33,276 nt of DNA from Saprospiraceae bacterium (GCA_022844265.1 JALHMA010000019.1:1-33276), one strand, 5' to 3'. Shown: positions 23,478 to 32,284, counted from the first letter of the stretch. Numbers and translations: made by a program. Notes: generated from the letters alone by a model not told the origin.

Positions 23478-24995
23478 TTAACGAATCTTAATAGCGATAG
23501 AGCCGATATTACGGGCTGCAATGTCGCCGGGGCACTTACATTTAATATCGTCGAAGAAGTAAGCATCGCCTGGTTTGGCTTTGTTTACCATGTCCGCCGC
23601 TTGTCCGCCCCAGCGGGCGCCGCTGTTGCTGACAACAATCGGGTCCTGACGTTTCGGGTAGTAAGTGAATTCAAAACCCACCATATCGCATTTTGCATCG
23701 AAGTCGAAGTTCTCGAGCACGGCAGAAATACCGCCTTGCGCTTTGAACTCGCCGTTGCCCAACTGGCCGCCTTTGTACTTACCAAGGCGTGGAGCGGGGT
23801 CAGGGATACGTTTTACACGATAGTTGAAGGTTTGGGATGCACCGCCGCCGGAAACCGTCAGTTTGGCTTCGCCGGGTGTGGTAGCACGAACGTTGAATTT
23901 ACCACCGCCCGAAGGGCTAACAGTAACGCCGCTGGCAGAAACGCGCACTTCATTGGAAGAAACACCGGCAGCGGAAACGCTGATCGGGTTGTCTACACCA
24001 ATATAGAACACGTTCATTTTGTCGAGCGATACGGCTACGGAACGTTGACCAACTTCGTATTTGAAATCTTTAGAGAAATTCTCTGTTTGGCCGGTCAGCG
24101 GGTTTTTTACGTTGATACTTACTTTGTAAGAGCGTTCGCCCACGCCGCTGGTGGACGTTTCGTAACGTGCAATACCATCTTTCAATGGAAGATTGCTGCC
24201 ACCAACATTAATGCTGATATTGTCAGCAGAAGAGCTGTACGCGCTTAGGAATACATCAGCAACATATCGGTCACCCGAGATGACATAACTCTTCTCGGCA
24301 GAAACAGCCGGAGTAAATTTGTCGAATTTGATGTCTTCTCCGCCTACTTTTTTGGCGCAGAAGTTCAAGATTGCTGTTGCGGAGTTTTTAGCATCCGACT
24401 GCATTTTACCCAGAATCGGGAAAACGGCAGCCACAGGCATTTGTTTGAACTTAAACTCAGGCCAGTTTTTAGACTTTGAATTGGCGGGCAACTCTTCCAC
24501 CATCAGGGGAAGCGCCGTTTCCACACTTTTATCGTTATCGGCGAGTGCAAGCAATTTCTGGCGGGTCTCGTTGATTTTGTCTTCGATCTCCTTACCCTTG
24601 TTCTCATTGATAAAATAACGGGTGGTCACATCTTTATTGCGAATATCCATCGGAATGTCGGGGTCATTCTTGGAAGGACCTTTTCCGAGATCGAATACCT
24701 CTTTGCGGATGGTTTCAATATAAGCAGTAAATTCGTTGGCTACGACTTGAGCCTCTTGAGCGTTTTTACGATACTTCTCGTTGCTTTCGTTGCGGTATGC
24801 ATCTGCCTGCTTGTCTATGCTTGCCATCAGTTGAGCGTTGTTGTTTTCAACGATCGTACGGCTGGATTTCAGGCCCTTATCGAGCGAGAAGAAAGCATTC
24901 ATTACCTCGGCAGATACGTTGAGTGCCAGCAGCGCGGTCAACACCAGATACATCAGGTTGATCATTAATTGCCGCGGCTCCTTTGGTATTGACAT
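23478..24995 (-). CDS. gldM: Gliding motility / T9SS motor protein GldM
   Basis: GldM pairs with GldL to form the proton-driven inner-membrane motor of the T9SS; its periplasmic shaft reaches the GldK/GldN ring. The 505-residue product begins MSIPKEPRQLMINLMYLVLTALLALNVSAEVMNAF, the typical cytoplasmic tip and single membrane helix (about 12-34). A helical region follows (about 35-220). Then come beta-rich D2-D4 domains, including SVAVSLDKMNVFYIGVDNPISVSAAG and a C-terminal domain with CDMVGFEFTYYPKR. Length and order match the family. It lies 55 bp after gldL. Confidence 0.97.
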   Translation of the reverse strand: MSIPKEPRQLMINLMYLVLTALLALNVSAEVMNAFFSLDKGLKSSRTIVENNNAQLMASIDKQADAYRNESNEKYRKNAQEAQVVANEFTAYIETIRKEVFDLGKGPSKNDPDIPMDIRNKDVTTRYFINENKGKEIEDKINETRQKLLALADNDKSVETALPLMVEELPANSKSKNWPEFKFKQMPVAAVFPILGKMQSDAKNSATAILNFCAKKVGGEDIKFDKFTPAVSAEKSYVISGDRYVADVFLSAYSSSADNISINVGGSNLPLKDGIARYETSTSGVGERSYKVSINVKNPLTGQTENFSKDFKYEVGQRSVAVSLDKMNVFYIGVDNPISVSAAGVSSNEVRVSASGVTVSPSGGGKFNVRATTPGEAKLTVSGGGASQTFNYRVKRIPDPAPRLGKYKGGQLGNGEFKAQGGISAVLENFDFDAKCDMVGFEFTYYPKRQDPIVVSNSGARWGGQAADMVNKAKPGDAYFFDDIKCKCPGDIAARNIGSIAIKIR

Positions 24996-25050
24996 AAGTC
25001 TTTACTTTTTGATTGTGAAATAGGAAATGGACATCAAAAATGCGCGAAAA

Positions 25051-25641
25051 TTATTGACGACCGATGTTGGCCATAGCAGCCAGCATATTGCCGTAAACAG
25101 TATTCAAAGAACCGAGATTCTTATTCAGAGCACCCAGTTGATCTTTGTATGATTTTACATCTTCGGCAGACTTAGCCATGTCGGACATAGCCTCGTTCAT
25201 CTTGGTGTAGAAGTTGCTCATGCTTTTGATTTGCTCCTGTGTACCGGAGAAATCAACTTCCTGCAACGATTTCAGTGCGCTCATGCTTTTCGACATAGAC
25301 TGCAATTCGGTCAGCATACCGCCCAACTGGCGTTCTACCACGTCGCCGTGCAATGGAACAATATCAGGATTGTTAGCAGCACCGGCAGTTAATGGTTGCA
25401 GGCGTGCATCGTAGTCGTCGAGACCCGGGTACAGTTTGTGCCAGTAGTAATCCGGTTCTGGTCCGAGGATACCCAGCATCAAGAAGATGATGGCTTCCAT
25501 GGTAAGACCGAAGATGAGGAGTTCAGAGGCATACTCCCAGCTTTCGAGTTTGAAAAGCGCGCCAATCAGAACGATAGCGGCGCCTACGCCGATGAGCAGA
25601 TTTTTGAAATACTTGAATGACTTTGATTTGACGAAACTCAT
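25051..25641 (-). CDS. gldL: Gliding motility / T9SS motor protein GldL
   Basis: GldL is the inner-membrane stator-like subunit that converts proton motive force for T9SS export and gliding. The 196-residue protein has two membrane helices (about 13-33 and 39-60) near the N-terminus and a long cytoplasmic helical tail. Glu49 in the second helix (FGLTMEAIIFLMLG) corresponds to the conserved membrane glutamate reported as essential in the family, and Lys31 lies at the end of helix 1. The start MSFVKSKSFKYFKNLLIG is typical. A perfect -7 box 68 bp upstream suggests gldLMN has its own promoter in addition to any readthrough from gldK. Confidence 0.97.
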   Translation of the reverse strand: MSFVKSKSFKYFKNLLIGVGAAIVLIGALFKLESWEYASELLIFGLTMEAIIFLMLGILGPEPDYYWHKLYPGLDDYDARLQPLTAGAANNPDIVPLHGDVVERQLGGMLTELQSMSKSMSALKSLQEVDFSGTQEQIKSMSNFYTKMNEAMSDMAKSAEDVKSYKDQLGALNKNLGSLNTVYGNMLAAMANIGRQ

Positions 25642-25708
25642 TGTTTTTAAAACTTTTTAGCAGATGACAAAAAGGTTCAGAATTGTTAAGGCTTTGGCGA
25701 AAACGCCG

Positions 25709-25716
25709 CAAAAGTA
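25709..25716 (-). promoter_or_regulatory. gldL promoter, -7 box TACTTTTG
   Basis: Exact TAnnTTTG match on the minus strand about 68 bp before the gldL ATG. No clear -33 TTG at correct spacing was found. Confidence 0.5.
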
Positions 25717-25857
25717 GCAATCAATCATTAACTTATCCGAAGAAAATTTTGCTTGAAAAAATATATACCTCCACAATTGTCTGCTGTTGGCAGATTTTAG
25801 GAGTTGTATGTCAGGCGAACGCCATTTACCAAACTTTTATGAGGAGGGAGAATGGCA

Positions 25858-25944
25858 TTTTTCGTGTTTGGTGTTTCGTGTTTGGTGTTTCGGTTGCGTA
25901 TGAACAGTCGCTTATCCGAAACACCAAACACGAAAAACGAAAAA
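25858..25944 (-). repeat. Inverted pair of heptad arrays after the gldK stop
   Basis: On the plus strand the left arm is TTTTTCG, TGTTTGG, TGTTTCG, TGTTTGG, TGTTTCG (25858-25892). The right arm is CGAAACA, CCAAACA, CGAAAAA, CGAAAAA (25917-25944), ending 6 bp from the gldK stop (25953-25951). About 20 bp pair perfectly (25874-25893 with 25916-25935). Confidence 0.88.
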
Positions 25945-25950
25945 CGCAAA

Positions 25951-27198
25951 CTAGAAGTCGTTGATAGAGCGACCGAGGAAGGTCAGCACACAGCGGAATC
26001 CAATATAGCATTTGGTTGTATCCTGGTATTCCCAGGAGCGGGTACCGGTTTGCATAAAGAATGCAACATCTTTCCAGGAACCTCCGCGAATAACTTTGCG
26101 TTTGGCGGTTTTAGGATCGTCTTCTTTGGCGTCTACCCGAATATCGGAGTTCAGGTCATGAACGAAAGAGTACGCGTTTTCGAAGTATGCTGTTTCAGTC
26201 CATTCAGCCACGTTGCCGGACATGCAATACAGGCCGTAATCGTTGGGGTAGTAACCATCGGCTTTCACCGTGTACAAACCTCCGTCTTCAGCATAGTTGC
26301 CGCGACCGGGTTTGAAGTTAGCCAACAGGCAACCTTTTGCATTGCGGGTGTAGTAGGCGCCCCATGGATATGGCGCTTCTGCGCGACCGCCACGAGCGGC
26401 ATATTCCCATTCAAATTCTGTTGGAAGGCGGAAATCTTCCGTGTTGACATCGCCGTCGGAATACATATCCCAGACTTTGCCGCGCCAGTAGCAGAATGCT
26501 TTGGACATTTTCCAGTTTACCCCGACCACAGGGTAATCGTCAAAAGCAGGGTGCCAGAAGTAGTTCCGTGTCATCGGCTCATTGTAGGAATACGCAAAAT
26601 CGCGGATCCAGCTGAGCGTATCGGGATAAACCCGCACTTTTTCTTTGTGGATGTGGCTGGTACGATTGCTGTTGCGATCGTGCGCAGCGCGCTGCCAGTC
26701 GTACCACTGGTATTCAAACACCAGTTTGCTGACGTCCAGTTCTTTACGACCGGCAAAACGTTCGTTGCCCTGGTAGTAAAGGTCTTGCAATTCTTCAGCG
26801 TTGTCTTCCCAATCGACATCCTCTTCCCAGTCAACCAGGGGTTTGTCGCTGTCGCCATCGTCTTCGATAACGTGTTGCAGGGTTTCATGTGCCAGGGAGT
26901 CGGACACCCACTTTACGAATTGGCGGTATTCGTTGTTGGTGATCTCCGTGTCGTCCATAAAGAAGCCCTGGATAGAGATGGACTTCGGACGTGCGACCAG
27001 GGATTTGCTGAGGTCCTCATCGCCGGAGCCGATGTGAAGCGTACCGGAAGGTACGTACACCATACCGTAAGGATTAACGCCGCTCCATTTTGGGCGACTG
27101 ACGACGCCGACCAGTTGGCCGCTTTCTTTCCGACCGCATGATGCGACCGCAGCCGCAAAGAAGAGCAATAGCAGAATAGATTTCTGTAGTTTTTTCAT
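25951..27198 (-). CDS. gldK: Gliding motility / T9SS lipoprotein GldK
   Basis: GldK (PorK) is an outer-membrane lipoprotein that forms the periplasmic ring of the T9SS with GldN. The 415-residue product has a lipoprotein signal with lipobox VASC (lipidated Cys21) and a formylglycine-generating-enzyme-like fold. Fold marks are MVYVPSGTLHIG, FMDDTEITNNEYRQFV, YPVVGVNWKMSKAFCYW, FRLPTEFEWEYAARGG, YCMSGNVAEWTETAY and KVIRGGSWKDVA. I start at ATG 27198; the GTG at 27207 three codons upstream is less likely. An acidic insertion (EDDGDSDKPLVDWEEDVDWED) sits at about 112-132. It is flanked by porP/sprF upstream and gldL downstream, the usual order. Confidence 0.96.
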   Translation of the reverse strand: MKKLQKSILLLLFFAAAVASCGRKESGQLVGVVSRPKWSGVNPYGMVYVPSGTLHIGSGDEDLSKSLVARPKSISIQGFFMDDTEITNNEYRQFVKWVSDSLAHETLQHVIEDDGDSDKPLVDWEEDVDWEDNAEELQDLYYQGNERFAGRKELDVSKLVFEYQWYDWQRAAHDRNSNRTSHIHKEKVRVYPDTLSWIRDFAYSYNEPMTRNYFWHPAFDDYPVVGVNWKMSKAFCYWRGKVWDMYSDGDVNTEDFRLPTEFEWEYAARGGRAEAPYPWGAYYTRNAKGCLLANFKPGRGNYAEDGGLYTVKADGYYPNDYGLYCMSGNVAEWTETAYFENAYSFVHDLNSDIRVDAKEDDPKTAKRKVIRGGSWKDVAFFMQTGTRSWEYQDTTKCYIGFRCVLTFLGRSINDF

Positions 27199-27250
27199 GT
27201 TAAACACCCGTGTTTCCTACTTTAATTGTTGTTTCTGGAAAAAGTGGTCG

Positions 27251-27258
27251 TAAAGGTA
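27251..27258 (-). promoter_or_regulatory. Possible gldK -7 box TACCTTTA
   Basis: Seven of eight bases match TAnnTTTG on the minus strand, about 53 bp before gldK. A second exact box (TATTTTTG, minus strand, 27412-27405) lies further upstream. Both are consensus matches only. The rest of 27199-27485 shows no supported gene. Confidence 0.35.
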
Positions 27259-27485
27259 GAAGTTTAAATTCTATGCGAAAAAGTTTTCCAAATAAAATTG
27301 GCTGAAATGCAATAGCAAGACTCTAAAAGCAACAGACAAACGTCTTTTTAACTTTTCATTGTATCCAAGCCAATTTTTTTTATCGCCTTTGTTCAAATCG
27401 CGGGCAAAAATACTTTTAAACTGGCTTATCCGTGCATCAATTGATAAATTTACAAATACGATGCCGAATTTTTTTTCAAAGGCGC

Positions 27486-28460
27486 TCAAAAGAAGCGGGG
27501 ATTGTAGATTACCGGGGGTAATTTGCCTGCCCCGATCTGTTTGTTCAGGTTATACCGGATGAGTAGTTCGTGGCTTCCCCGATTGGCTACATTCAGTGCC
27601 GAAAGTGGAATATCGAACGCGTAGGCCAGTATGGTTTTTTCGTTGAGTTTGACGCCTGCCAGCAAAACAGCGGCATCTCTTGATGTCTTTGTAAAGCCCC
27701 TAAACGATCCGCCGGCAAAGATATTTTCCCGCCAGCGCGCTACAAGCGAAATTTCTGATTGTGTCTCGGCTATGTCAGTTTTAACTAAAAAAGCGGGCCG
27801 AAGCGTCAGATCGTCACTGATGTCAAAGGAATATGTTAACGATGCATTGTAATGTGAAATTGTTTGCAGCCGGAAAGTTCCGTTTGTCGTGGTCGACCGA
27901 AGTGCGGGGGCATAAACCGGCTGCATAGCCAATCCGATTTCCAATTTATTTAATTGGGCAAAAACGCCGATTTCAAAAATCGGTGTGCCGGCCCGAACGG
28001 TGCCTTCCGACAGCAGTACATCGTTGTGGCTGAAGACGGGTTCTACATAGGTGCCTTCCGGCGCGCGCAGTTTGCTGCCATCCAGCGCATATTGCAAATA
28101 GCCGCCGCTTACCCCGAGCGACAATAAACTGTTCCGGCCCAGTTCCATCTGGTAGTTGTAACTCAAAACCGCCTGGGTAACCGAGTGGGCGCCAATGACA
28201 TCGTTGTCGACCCGCAAACCCACACCGCTGTTGATGACATACAGCGGCATGTGCGCATTGATATGCTGCGTAACGGGTGCGCCTTTCAAACCAGACCATT
28301 GCTGCCGGTAAACGCCATTGACGATCAGGGAGTTTTCCAGGCCTGCATTGGCAGGGTTGTACGCGTATGGATTGAGCATATACAAGCTGTACTGCGGCGC
28401 TTGTTGCGCGACAGACCAACCCGACATACACAATAATATATAGGTAATGGTCTTTCTCAT
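27486..28460 (-). CDS. porP: PorP/SprF family type IX secretion outer-membrane protein
   Basis: PorP/SprF proteins are outer-membrane beta-barrels of the T9SS that help attach or present exported adhesins. The 324-residue product has a signal peptide (ending SVAQQAPQ) followed by the family start YSLYMLNPYAYNPANAGLEN and VYRQQWSGLKGAP. Regular amphipathic strands continue to the C-terminal RYNLNKQIGAGKLPPVIYNPRFF. ATG 28460 fits. It stands upstream of gldK in the standard porP-gldKLMN order. Its stop has no word array, but the upstream region 28465-28760 is full of such words. In gliding genomes several sprF paralogs exist, so the letter of the name is provisional. Confidence 0.92.
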   Translation of the reverse strand: MRKTITYILLCMSGWSVAQQAPQYSLYMLNPYAYNPANAGLENSLIVNGVYRQQWSGLKGAPVTQHINAHMPLYVINSGVGLRVDNDVIGAHSVTQAVLSYNYQMELGRNSLLSLGVSGGYLQYALDGSKLRAPEGTYVEPVFSHNDVLLSEGTVRAGTPIFEIGVFAQLNKLEIGLAMQPVYAPALRSTTTNGTFRLQTISHYNASLTYSFDISDDLTLRPAFLVKTDIAETQSEISLVARWRENIFAGGSFRGFTKTSRDAAVLLAGVKLNEKTILAYAFDIPLSALNVANRGSHELLIRYNLNKQIGAGKLPPVIYNPRFF

Positions 28461-28464
28461 ATCA

Positions 28465-28760
28465 TTGAGTATCTGAAGATTTGAGGATTCGAGTATTTGA
28501 AAGATTCGAGTATCTGCCTTGTAACTTTTGGTGATAGTAGGAGAAGGTAGTTGAATGCTCGTAACCTATTCAGTACTGTGTTATCTAAATTTTTGAATAT
28601 TCGAGGATGCGAGTATTTGAGTATAAATGATTCGTTATCGGTCAGATACTCGAATACTCAAATCTTCGGATACTCAAAAAATTAGGCGACTATGTATTCT
28701 GTAAGAGACCTAAAGCTGCCAGTCAGATACTCGAATCTCCAAATACTCGAATACTCAATA
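28465..28760. repeat. Nested inverted 8-bp word arrays (GAGTATTC type) between yyaL and porP
   Basis: Four blocks occur: A 28465-28516, B 28592-28625, C 28642-28681 and D 28722-28760. A and D are reverse complements at about nine-tenths of positions over some 31 bp, and B pairs with C, giving a nested double palindrome. Block D covers the stop codon and last about 12 codons of yyaL. The spacers (28517-28590, 28682-28721) show no gene. No constant repeats with unique spacers are present, so it is not a CRISPR array. Confidence 0.85.
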
Positions 28761-30834
28761 AAAAGTCATCCAACCCGGTCACCGGGCGCTGACAACTGAA
28801 ATCCCGACAAACATAAATCAAAGCATCGGTATCTCCTGCTACCTTTTCAGCCAATAAGGGCAAATCATCTGTAATTTGTTCAGAAGCGGCTATTACACTG
28901 TTTGGAAGGAAGAAACGTTGTATCGCCGCCGCCTTTTCGAATGCATTTTTTCCCAGCACAGCTATTTCATGGTACGGATGCACTTCCATCATCATGGCCA
29001 AGGCCCAACGCTCGAACGAACGCGGATACTTCCTGATGGCGTCTTCCACCCGCAGGAGCATTTGCCGCGCCATCTCCCGCCAATCTGTTCGTCCCATCAA
29101 AATGCCCAGCCTTTGCAGGTTGTGTACCATCGTACTGTTCCCGGAAGGTGTGGCATTGTCCTGCAAATCTTTTTTGCGCAAAACAATATCCGTCTGGTCG
29201 CTGCCTGTAAAATAAAAAAGGCCCGTCGCCGAATCGTAGAAATAACTCAAAACCAGGCGGGTATATTTTTCAGCCTGCCGTAAATAGTTGAGGTCGAAGG
29301 TAATTTCGTACAGATCAATCAGCGCTGCAATCAAAAAAGCGTAATCTTCCAGAAATGCGTCGTATTGTGCGTGGCCGTCTTTCCATGTATGCAGCAGGGC
29401 GCCATCAGCCGCGCCGGGTTTGGCAAATTTTTCGAGCAGGAAATCCATGTTGCGCGCGGCAGTCTGGCGATACGTTTCATCGCCCAGCACTTTGAACGCA
29501 GCAATATGCGCGGAACACATGAGGGCATTCCAGCCGAGCAATATTTTATCGTCCAGGCCCGGCCAGATGCGCTGCGACCGAACGGCAAACAGTTTTTCCC
29601 GACTGTGTTGCAAACGTGTTTTGAGTTCCGCTACACCTATATCATTAGCACTGGCAAACGCTTCGAAGCCGGATGGCCGCCAAATAATATTCTTTTCCTC
29701 CCAGTTGCCCGATTCGGTCACGCCGTAAAAAGCGCAAAACAGCTCCGATTCAGGGCCGAGTACCTGTTCGATTTCAGATTGTTCCCACACATAAAATTTA
29801 CCTTCCACGCCCTCTGAATCCGCATCCTGCGCCGAATAAAATCCACCTTCAGGGTGCGTCATTTCCGCTGCCACGTAGCGGAGCGTTTCTTCGATGGTTT
29901 CCCGGTACAAACCGGCCCTGGCTGAGGCTCCCGGCGAATAAGCGGCATTCGCCTGCGCCCATTTACAGGCTTCCGAAATGACCGAAACCAGCAGCGCATT
30001 GTCGTACAGCATTTTTTCAAAATGCGGAACCAGCCAGGCCCTGTCGGTGGCGTATCGCGCAAAACCGCCGCCAATTTGGTCGTAAATACCGCCCTGGATC
30101 ATTTTATCTAACGACAACAGGGCATGTTCGATGGCCTCGGGCTGAGGGCTGAAATAATGGTAATTCAGTAAAAAATGGATGGCCATGGTGGCCGGAAATT
30201 TGGGCGCGCCGCCAAAACCGCCTTCGAGCGGATCAAAATCCTGCTTCAGACGGTTAAAAATGGCGTCCAGATCGGACTGCTGAAAGGAGACCGAGCGCAG
30301 GTCTTCGGGCGCATCCGCGTTTTTGACAAACAAACCGTCGTTGCGTTCGATATGCCGCATCAGGTTTTCAGCCTGATCGATGGCTTTTTGCGGTTCTTTT
30401 TGCCAGATATTGCTGAGGTGTTGCAACAGTTGTATCCAGGAAGGCCTGTTAAATGCCGGGCGGGGCGGAAAATAGGTGCCCGCATAAAAAGGTTTGCCTT
30501 CCGGGGTGAGAAAACAATTGAGGGGCCAGCCGCCGCCGCCGGTGAGTATCTGGCAAGCCTCCATATAAATGGCGTCCACATCGGGCCGTTCTTCCCGGTC
30601 CACTTTGATGTTGATAAAGTGCTCGTTCATAAACCGCGCAATGTCCTCATTTTCAAATGATTCGCGTTCCATCACATGGCACCAGTGGCAGGTGGAATAC
30701 CCGATGCTGACCAATATGGGTTTTTGTTCGGCCCGGGCGCGTTCAAATGCTTCCGGTTTCCAGGCATACCAGTCTACTGGATTGTGTGCGTGTTGCAGCA
30801 GGTATGGAGAGCGTTCGTGTTGGAGGTAATTCAC
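28723..30834 (-). CDS. yyaL: Thioredoxin-domain protein, DUF255/YyaL (spermatogenesis-associated protein 20-like)
   Basis: The 703-residue product has the family's N-terminal thioredoxin-like DUF255 domain (about 1-165), opening [22 protein letters not shown] with a CxxC motif STCHWCH (Cys49, Cys52). A long (alpha/alpha)6-barrel, glucosidase-like region follows ([58 protein letters not shown]). The exact reaction is unknown. The start is GTG 30834-30832; an in-frame stop lies just upstream, and the N-terminus fits homologs. Two oddities: the leader just before GTG is a heptad array, and the last about 10 residues ([10 protein letters not shown]) are encoded by an 8-bp word array, suggesting the original stop was lost or overrun. 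Confidence 0.93.
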   Translation of the reverse strand: MNYLQHERSPYLLQHAHNPVDWYAWKPEAFERARAEQKPILVSIGYSTCHWCHVMERESFENEDIARFMNEHFINIKVDREERPDVDAIYMEACQILTGGGGWPLNCFLTPEGKPFYAGTYFPPRPAFNRPSWIQLLQHLSNIWQKEPQKAIDQAENLMRHIERNDGLFVKNADAPEDLRSVSFQQSDLDAIFNRLKQDFDPLEGGFGGAPKFPATMAIHFLLNYHYFSPQPEAIEHALLSLDKMIQGGIYDQIGGGFARYATDRAWLVPHFEKMLYDNALLVSVISEACKWAQANAAYSPGASARAGLYRETIEETLRYVAAEMTHPEGGFYSAQDADSEGVEGKFYVWEQSEIEQVLGPESELFCAFYGVTESGNWEEKNIIWRPSGFEAFASANDIGVAELKTRLQHSREKLFAVRSQRIWPGLDDKILLGWNALMCSAHIAAFKVLGDETYRQTAARNMDFLLEKFAKPGAADGALLHTWKDGHAQYDAFLEDYAFLIAALIDLYEITFDLNYLRQAEKYTRLVLSYFYDSATGLFYFTGSDQTDIVLRKKDLQDNATPSGNSTMVHNLQRLGILMGRTDWREMARQMLLRVEDAIRKYPRSFERWALAMMMEVHPYHEIAVLGKNAFEKAAAIQRFFLPNSVIAASEQITDDLPLLAEKVAGDTDALIYVCRDFSCQRPVTGLDDFLLSIRVFGDSSI

Positions 30835-30860
30835 TATTAGTTATCGGTTATTAGTTATCA
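30835..30860 (-). repeat. Heptad array in the yyaL leader, abutting the start codon
   Basis: On the coding strand the units are TGATAAC, TAATAAC, CGATAAC, then TAATA directly before the GTG start. The word family matches the pepP leader (8796-8823), read in the same sense relative to its gene. Confidence 0.85.
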
Positions 30861-30896
30861 GTGTTGATAATCAGGCATTTACAAAGAACCAGATTC

Positions 30897-30904
30897 CAAA
30901 GGTA
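30897..30904 (-). promoter_or_regulatory. yyaL promoter, -7 box TACCTTTG
   Basis: Exact TAnnTTTG match about 63 bp before the yyaL GTG on the minus strand. TTG occurs 15 nt upstream, shorter than usual. The leader contains the heptad array. Confidence 0.5.
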
Positions 30905-30921
30905 TAGTTTTACATAACTCA

Positions 30922-30957
30922 ATAAAAAAAGTCTGCCCTGCATTGCGCAGAGCAGAC
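30922..30957 (-). terminator. Intrinsic terminator for degP/htrA
   Basis: On the minus strand, stem GTCTGC-T-CTGC pairs with GCAG-G-GCAGAC (30957-30931; the T-G pair fits only this strand) and is followed by TTTTTTTATT. It lies about 175 bp after the degP stop, beyond the word-array palindrome, and just upstream of the yyaL promoter. Confidence 0.85.
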
Positions 30958-30996
30958 ACATCAAAACAAAACGAAAAACCAACTTTTATTTTACCA

Positions 30997-31142
30997 GACG
31001 GGGTTGGGAGTGGGATATTGGGATATTATGATATTAGGATATTATGGTATTGGGATATTGGATAATTTATTGGTAATCGACCTATTGGGTGATAATATCT
31101 CAATATCATAATATCCCAATATCTCACCCAACTCAACCGTCA
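30997..31142 (-). repeat. Inverted 8-bp word arrays (GGGATATT) overlapping the degP stop
   Basis: Plus-strand octamers GGGATATT, GGGATATT, ATGATATT, AGGATATT, ATGGTATT, GGGATATT run through 31012-31059. The opposing arm 31091-31142 includes the degP stop (31135-31133) and its preceding codons. Pairing extends outward into GACGG and GTTGGG-type sequence, so the distal arm carries a degenerate inverted copy of the gene's last bases. Confidence 0.87.
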
Positions 31143-32284
31143 GTTTTTGTTTTAAGCCGTACCGGAATCACCCGTGCTTTACCGTCGCGTATGACGGACA
31201 CCTCCACTGTTTCACCCACTTTAGAACGACCGATGTACTCCATAAGTTCTGAAGTGGTTGTCACATTTTTGCCATTTACTTTCGTAATGATATCTTTTTG
31301 CAGAATTCCGGCCAGTGCGGCAGAACCTTGAAGGTCTGCCACTTCCACTACTGCAACACCTTTCGAGTATTCGATATTGAGTTCGCGGGCGACACTGGAA
31401 TCCATCGTGGCAATATTCACACCGAGGTATGCGCGTTTGAAGGTGCCGTATTTGATCAGGTCGTCGGCAATCCGTTTGACCAGGTTGACCGGGATGGCGA
31501 AGGAATAACCTGCAAACACACCTGTCGGGGTAGCAATGGCTGAATTGATGCCAATCAGCCGGCCCTCCACATCTACCAGGGCGCCGCCGGAATTACCCGG
31601 ATTGACGGCAGCATCAGTTTGAATAAACGATTCGATGGCGCGCCCGCCTTTAATAATGTCGATGTCCCGCGCTTTTGCGCTGATAATACCCGCTGTAACG
31701 GTGGAAGTCAGGTCGAACGGATTGCCTACGGCCAACACCCATTCACCTACTTTTACATCATCGGAATTGCCTATTTCGATAGCGGGCAGGTCTTTGGAGT
31801 CAATTTTTATCACGGCCATATCGGTGCTTTCGTCGCGGCCCACCAGCCGCGCCTTGAACTCGCGGTTGTCGTGCAGGGTCACTTCAAACTCGTCGGCAAA
31901 TTCCACCACATGGTTGTTCGTCAGGATATAACCGTCTTCGGTATAAATCACACCGGAACCGGTGCCTGAACGCGGCTGTTGCTCATATTGAAAGCGCTGT
32001 CCGAAGAAATATTGAAACGGATCGACAGACCGTTGATTGCGTTGGCGCTGCACCGCCGCTTCCCTGCTTTCCGTAGCTTTGATGTGCACAACGGCATCCA
32101 TGGAACGCTCCGCTGCTTTTATGAAATCAAAAGGAACCGGCGCAGCGCCAAAATTCGCCTGCCGGACATACGAAGTTGTCTCAGGAATTTGAACGACCTG
32201 TGGTTTTTCGAGCAATTTTGCTGCACCAAGTGTCATCAGGCCACCGGCAGCGCCAGCAAGAAGTGTGGACCAAAATTTATTCAT
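31133..32284 (-). CDS. degP: Periplasmic serine protease, DegP/HtrA family (trypsin-like plus one PDZ)
   Basis: HtrA-type proteases degrade or refold damaged envelope proteins. The 383-residue product has an N-terminal hydrophobic segment (LLAGAAGGLMTLGAAKLL, signal or anchor). The trypsin-like domain has catalytic triad His125 (LTNNHVV), Asp155 (ESTDMAVIKI) and Ser232 (NPGNSGGALV). One PDZ domain runs from about residue 290 to the end (AYLGVNIATM, GILQKDIITKVNGKNV). A single PDZ makes it closer in layout to DegS/DegQ-short forms than to E. coli DegP with two. ATG 32284 fits. No clear TAnnTTTG box was found in the divergent region 32285-32459. The stop codon lies within a GGGATATT word array. 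Confidence 0.95.
   Translation of the reverse strand: MNKFWSTLLAGAAGGLMTLGAAKLLEKPQVVQIPETTSYVRQANFGAAPVPFDFIKAAERSMDAVVHIKATESREAAVQRQRNQRSVDPFQYFFGQRFQYEQQPRSGTGSGVIYTEDGYILTNNHVVEFADEFEVTLHDNREFKARLVGRDESTDMAVIKIDSKDLPAIEIGNSDDVKVGEWVLAVGNPFDLTSTVTAGIISAKARDIDIIKGGRAIESFIQTDAAVNPGNSGGALVDVEGRLIGINSAIATPTGVFAGYSFAIPVNLVKRIADDLIKYGTFKRAYLGVNIATMDSSVARELNIEYSKGVAVVEVADLQGSAALAGILQKDIITKVNGKNVTTTSELMEYIGRSKVGETVEVSVIRDGKARVIPVRLKTKTDG

Larger units (their letters stand above)
25642..25950. other. 309-bp gap inside the gld cluster between gldK and gldL
   Basis: The gap has an inverted heptad hairpin directly after gldK and a promoter box for gldL. The middle (25720-25850) shows no gene; a small plus-strand frame here looks spurious. 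Such a gap separates gldK expression from gldLMN. Confidence 0.7.

Noticed and set aside
25852-27141. 429-codon plus-strand frame antisense to gldK
   Set aside because: It begins inside the heptad hairpin and lacks family features; gldK on the minus strand is certain.
27271-27489. Small gene after porP (72 codons, starting TTG)
   Set aside because: It starts with TTG overlapping the porP stop, contains an apparent gldK promoter box, and has no recognisable features.
28465-28760. Possible CRISPR array (repeated GAGTATTCGAG-type motifs)
   Set aside because: Units are 8 bp, degenerate and run end to end in opposing orientations. There are no constant 25-47 bp repeats separated by unique spacers and no cas genes.
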